Assembly (NCBI GenBank): GCA_045532145.1
Contig: JAZSFJ010000035.1
Location: 1 to 7,893, forward strand
DNA: 7,893 nt
Source of the DNA: SIG459 sp045532145
Lineage (GTDB): Bacteria > Bacillota > Clostridia > Oscillospirales > Oscillospiraceae
Reading direction: 5' to 3'
In this document: piece by piece, positions 6,287 through 7,893 of the stretch
How positions within the stretch are numbered: position 1 is the stretch's first letter
Layout of the letters: every line of letters starts with the position of its first letter
Notes under the pieces: generated by a model
The model's database searches: none
What the model saw: only the letters and a program-made list of their open reading frames with translations
Told to the model about the DNA's origin: nothing
Translations under genes and position numbers: made by a program

Positions 6287-6302
6287 ACACAAGGGAGCCT
6301 TT

Positions 6303-6345
6303 AAAAAACCGAGGCGTTGGGGCGGCACCCCTCTGCCTCGGTTTT
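6303..6345 (-). terminator. Rho-independent terminator of the mutS-CPBP operon
   Basis: Read on the minus strand, an 11-bp stem (AAAACCGAGGC / GCCTCGGTTTT, 6305-6315 and 6335-6345) with an inner GGGG/CCCC pair ends in a T run (6308-6303). It begins 7 bases past the CPBP stop codon. Confidence 0.85.
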
Positions 6346-6352
6346 CTCAATT

Positions 6353-7069
6353 TCACGCCACTTGCTCCAGCATTTTCTCCACGGCGAAGCTCATGGCGTT
6401 TATCATCATGTGGAAGCCAATGGGCAGCCATATAGTTCCGCTGCGCTCATAGAGCCAGCAGAGGACAAAGCCCACGGGCAGGTACTGGAGAATGTAGATA
6501 AGCAGGCTCACATCCCCATAGACCCAGGCGAACTGCCACACATGGTAAAGGGCGAACATGAGCATGGTGACGGCGTAGGCCAGCAGCCGGTTTTTCTCCC
6601 TGAGCGCCCCGAATATGACGCCCCGGAACAAAATTTCCTCCACAATGGGGGCAAGGAAGATGGCCACAGCCCGGATAACGCCGCTGTTTTGCAGAGCTAT
6701 CTCCGTTATAGCCATCTCGTTGGGGTTATCTATCCCGCCCACGATGGCGAAAATCAGTGTATTCACCGCGTAGCTCAGCACATAGTCAAGGCCCAGAGCC
6801 ATGAAAAAGCTGAGAACGCAGTGGCCCAGTCTGTCCAGCAGCGCGTCAAACTGATTTCTGAGATAGCCCATATACAGAGCAAGCACCAAGGCTATCCCAA
6901 TGCCGTAGTAGACAAGGTTCATCATGGCTTCATCCTCCATGCCCAGATTCATGAGCAGCTGGGGCAGGAACATGGGCAGCAGAAAGACATGGACGGGGAA
7001 GTAGACAAGTCCCGCGATAAGACCTGTGCGGCTCATCCGGTTTTCAAAGGGAAAGGGCTGTTTTAACAT
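6353..7069 (-). CDS. CPBP-family intramembrane glutamic protease (CAAX protease / bacteriocin-processing family)
   Basis: This polytopic membrane protein of 238 residues has hydrophobic segments near 15-40, 52-70, 83-110, 130-155, 163-180, 187-206 and 212-230. The family's catalytic motifs are present: EEILFRG (144-150; E144, E145, R149), FALYH (172-176; H176) and HMMIN (220-224; H220, N224). Relatives cleave prenylated proteins or process and confer immunity to peptides; the substrate cannot be told here, and no bacteriocin-like gene is nearby. The ATG (7067-7069) shares its A with the mutS stop codon (TGATG). No strong ribosome site precedes it, so translation is probably coupled to mutS. 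A terminator follows immediately. Confidence 0.87.
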   Translation of the reverse strand: MLKQPFPFENRMSRTGLIAGLVYFPVHVFLLPMFLPQLLMNLGMEDEAMMNLVYYGIGIALVLALYMGYLRNQFDALLDRLGHCVLSFFMALGLDYVLSYAVNTLIFAIVGGIDNPNEMAITEIALQNSGVIRAVAIFLAPIVEEILFRGVIFGALREKNRLLAYAVTMLMFALYHVWQFAWVYGDVSLLIYILQYLPVGFVLCWLYERSGTIWLPIGFHMMINAMSFAVEKMLEQVA

Positions 7070-7893
7070 CAGATTTCAACTTTCTTTTTAAGCTCCATGA
7101 GGGCCAGCATGGCCTCCACAGGGGTCATATTATTGGGGTCAAGGCGGCGGAGAGTTTCACGAACCTCGTCGGCTCCCACATCCACAAGGCTTATCTGGTC
7201 GCTTGCCTCCGCCTTTTCCACATTGGGTGCGGCGCCGGAGCGCTCCAGCTCACGGAGGTAGGTCTTGGCCTTGGAAATAACGCTGTCCGGCACTCCTGCC
7301 AGCTTGGCAACCTCTATGCCGTAGCTGTCGTCAGCGGCACCGGGTACTATCTTGCGGAGGAAGATAAGTCTGCCCCCCTGCTTCTTGGCGGTGATATTAT
7401 AATTTCTCACCCCGGGCAGGCTGCCCTCAAGGGCGCTGAGCTCGTGGTAATGGGTGGCGAACATGGTCTTTGCTCCCAGCTTGCGGCTGTCGGCGCAGTG
7501 CTCCAGAACGGCACGGGCAATGGCCATGCCGTCATAGGTGGAGGTGCCGCGGCCAATTTCGTCCAGAATGAGCAGGCTCTTGCCCGTGGCGTAGCGGAGG
7601 ATATTGGCCATCTCGCTCATCTCCACCATGAAGGTGGACTGGCCGGCGGCAAGGTCGTCGCTGGCGCCGATGCGGGTGAAGACACGGTCCACAACGCCTA
7701 TGGTTGCGCTCTTGGCGGGTACAAAGGAGCCCATCTGGGCCATGAGGGTTATAATGGCGGTCTGGCGCATATAGGTGCTTTTGGCGGCCATGTTCGGGCC
7801 GGTGATGATGAGCATGCGGCTGTCGCCGGTATCCATGTCCACATCATTGGGAACAAAGGGCGCGTCGGTCACCATGCGTTCCACGATGGGATG
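7069..7893 (-). CDS. mutS: DNA mismatch repair protein MutS, C-terminal ATPase part (5' end outside window)
   Basis: About 274 C-terminal residues are visible; full-length MutS is usually 850-900. The frame is open to the window edge and begins HPIVERM, the conserved RHPVVE-like approach to the ATPase domain, so the GTG at 7884 is not the start. MutS dimers bind mismatched DNA and use ATP to recruit later repair steps. Visible motifs: Walker A GPNMAAKSTYMRQ (GPNMAAKS at 7777-7800), DDLAAGQSTFMVEMSE, Walker B LLILDEIGRGTSTYDG and FATHYHEL, followed by the helical C-terminal part and the usual end (MTPVEAMLALMELKKK). Walker A has Ala where the glycine of GKS is normal. The next gene downstream is a CPBP protease rather than mutL, and the two overlap by one base. 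Confidence 0.96.
   Translation of the reverse strand, partial: HPIVERMVTDAPFVPNDVDMDTGDSRMLIITGPNMAAKSTYMRQTAIITLMAQMGSFVPAKSATIGVVDRVFTRIGASDDLAAGQSTFMVEMSEMANILRYATGKSLLILDEIGRGTSTYDGMAIARAVLEHCADSRKLGAKTMFATHYHELSALEGSLPGVRNYNITAKKQGGRLIFLRKIVPGAADDSYGIEVAKLAGVPDSVISKAKTYLRELERSGAAPNVEKAEASDQISLVDVGADEVRETLRRLDPNNMTPVEAMLALMELKKKVEI

Noticed and set aside
6153..6452. Plus-strand 99-codon open frame in the second intergenic region
   Set aside because: It covers repeat hairpins and the minus-strand terminator, then runs antisense into the CPBP gene; no domain or ribosome site.
6317..7066. Plus-strand 249-codon open frame
   Set aside because: It is antisense to the CPBP gene, whose catalytic motifs and membrane segments are clear. 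The plus frame shows no recognisable domain.
7882..7884. GTG at 7884 as the start of the minus-strand gene
   Set aside because: The frame continues to the window edge with HPI, which belongs to the conserved approach to the MutS ATPase domain. The gene is cut by the window.

Overview
The window looks like chromosomal DNA of a GC-rich Clostridia member (Bacillota), most likely an Oscillospiraceae/Ruminococcaceae-type gut anaerobe. This is inferred from strong AGGAGG-type ribosome sites, an S-layer-homology (SLH) surface protein, a Clostridia-like mutS end and intergenic space packed with short palindromic repeats. No rRNA, tRNA, CRISPR array, transposase or phage gene was seen.

Layout. (1) Bases 1-3015, plus strand: the 3' part of a large surface enzyme. 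It fuses a 5'-nucleotidase (metallophosphoesterase plus 5'-nucleotidase C domain), a beta domain resembling the SAM-hydrolase C-terminal barrel, a tyrosine-phosphatase-like domain with an HC-x5-R loop, and three SLH repeats. A strong terminator follows. (2) Bases 3016-3555: no gene; a cluster of GTAG-headed hairpin repeats, then a sigma-70-type promoter and ribosome site. (3) Bases 3556-5525, plus strand: psuK and psuG, the two-step pseudouridine catabolic pathway, with a roughly 108-bp multi-hairpin repeat between them and a strong terminator after psuG. (4) Bases 5526-6352: no gene; a second, denser repeat cluster containing a 122-bp duplicated block, two other repeat types, and the terminator of the opposing operon. 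(5) Bases 6353-7893, minus strand: the ATPase end of mutS, overlapping at its stop codon with a CPBP-family membrane protease gene.

How the genes fit together. PsuK phosphorylates pseudouridine and PsuG splits the product into uracil and ribose 5-phosphate, so these two form one pathway. The surface nucleotidase could release nucleosides outside the cell, but its own terminator and the repeat cluster separate it from psuKG, so a functional link is only suggestive. mutS and the CPBP gene converge on psuKG.

The most noteworthy signal is the repeat family: about 17 short modules in two clusters, each with a GTAG head followed by a self-complementary stem. The stem sequence varies between copies while pairing is kept. 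This matches the architecture of REP elements mobilised by RAYT (TnpA-REP, Y1 HUH) transposases. Other points of interest are the surface enzyme fusion and an unusual Walker A motif (AAKS) in MutS.
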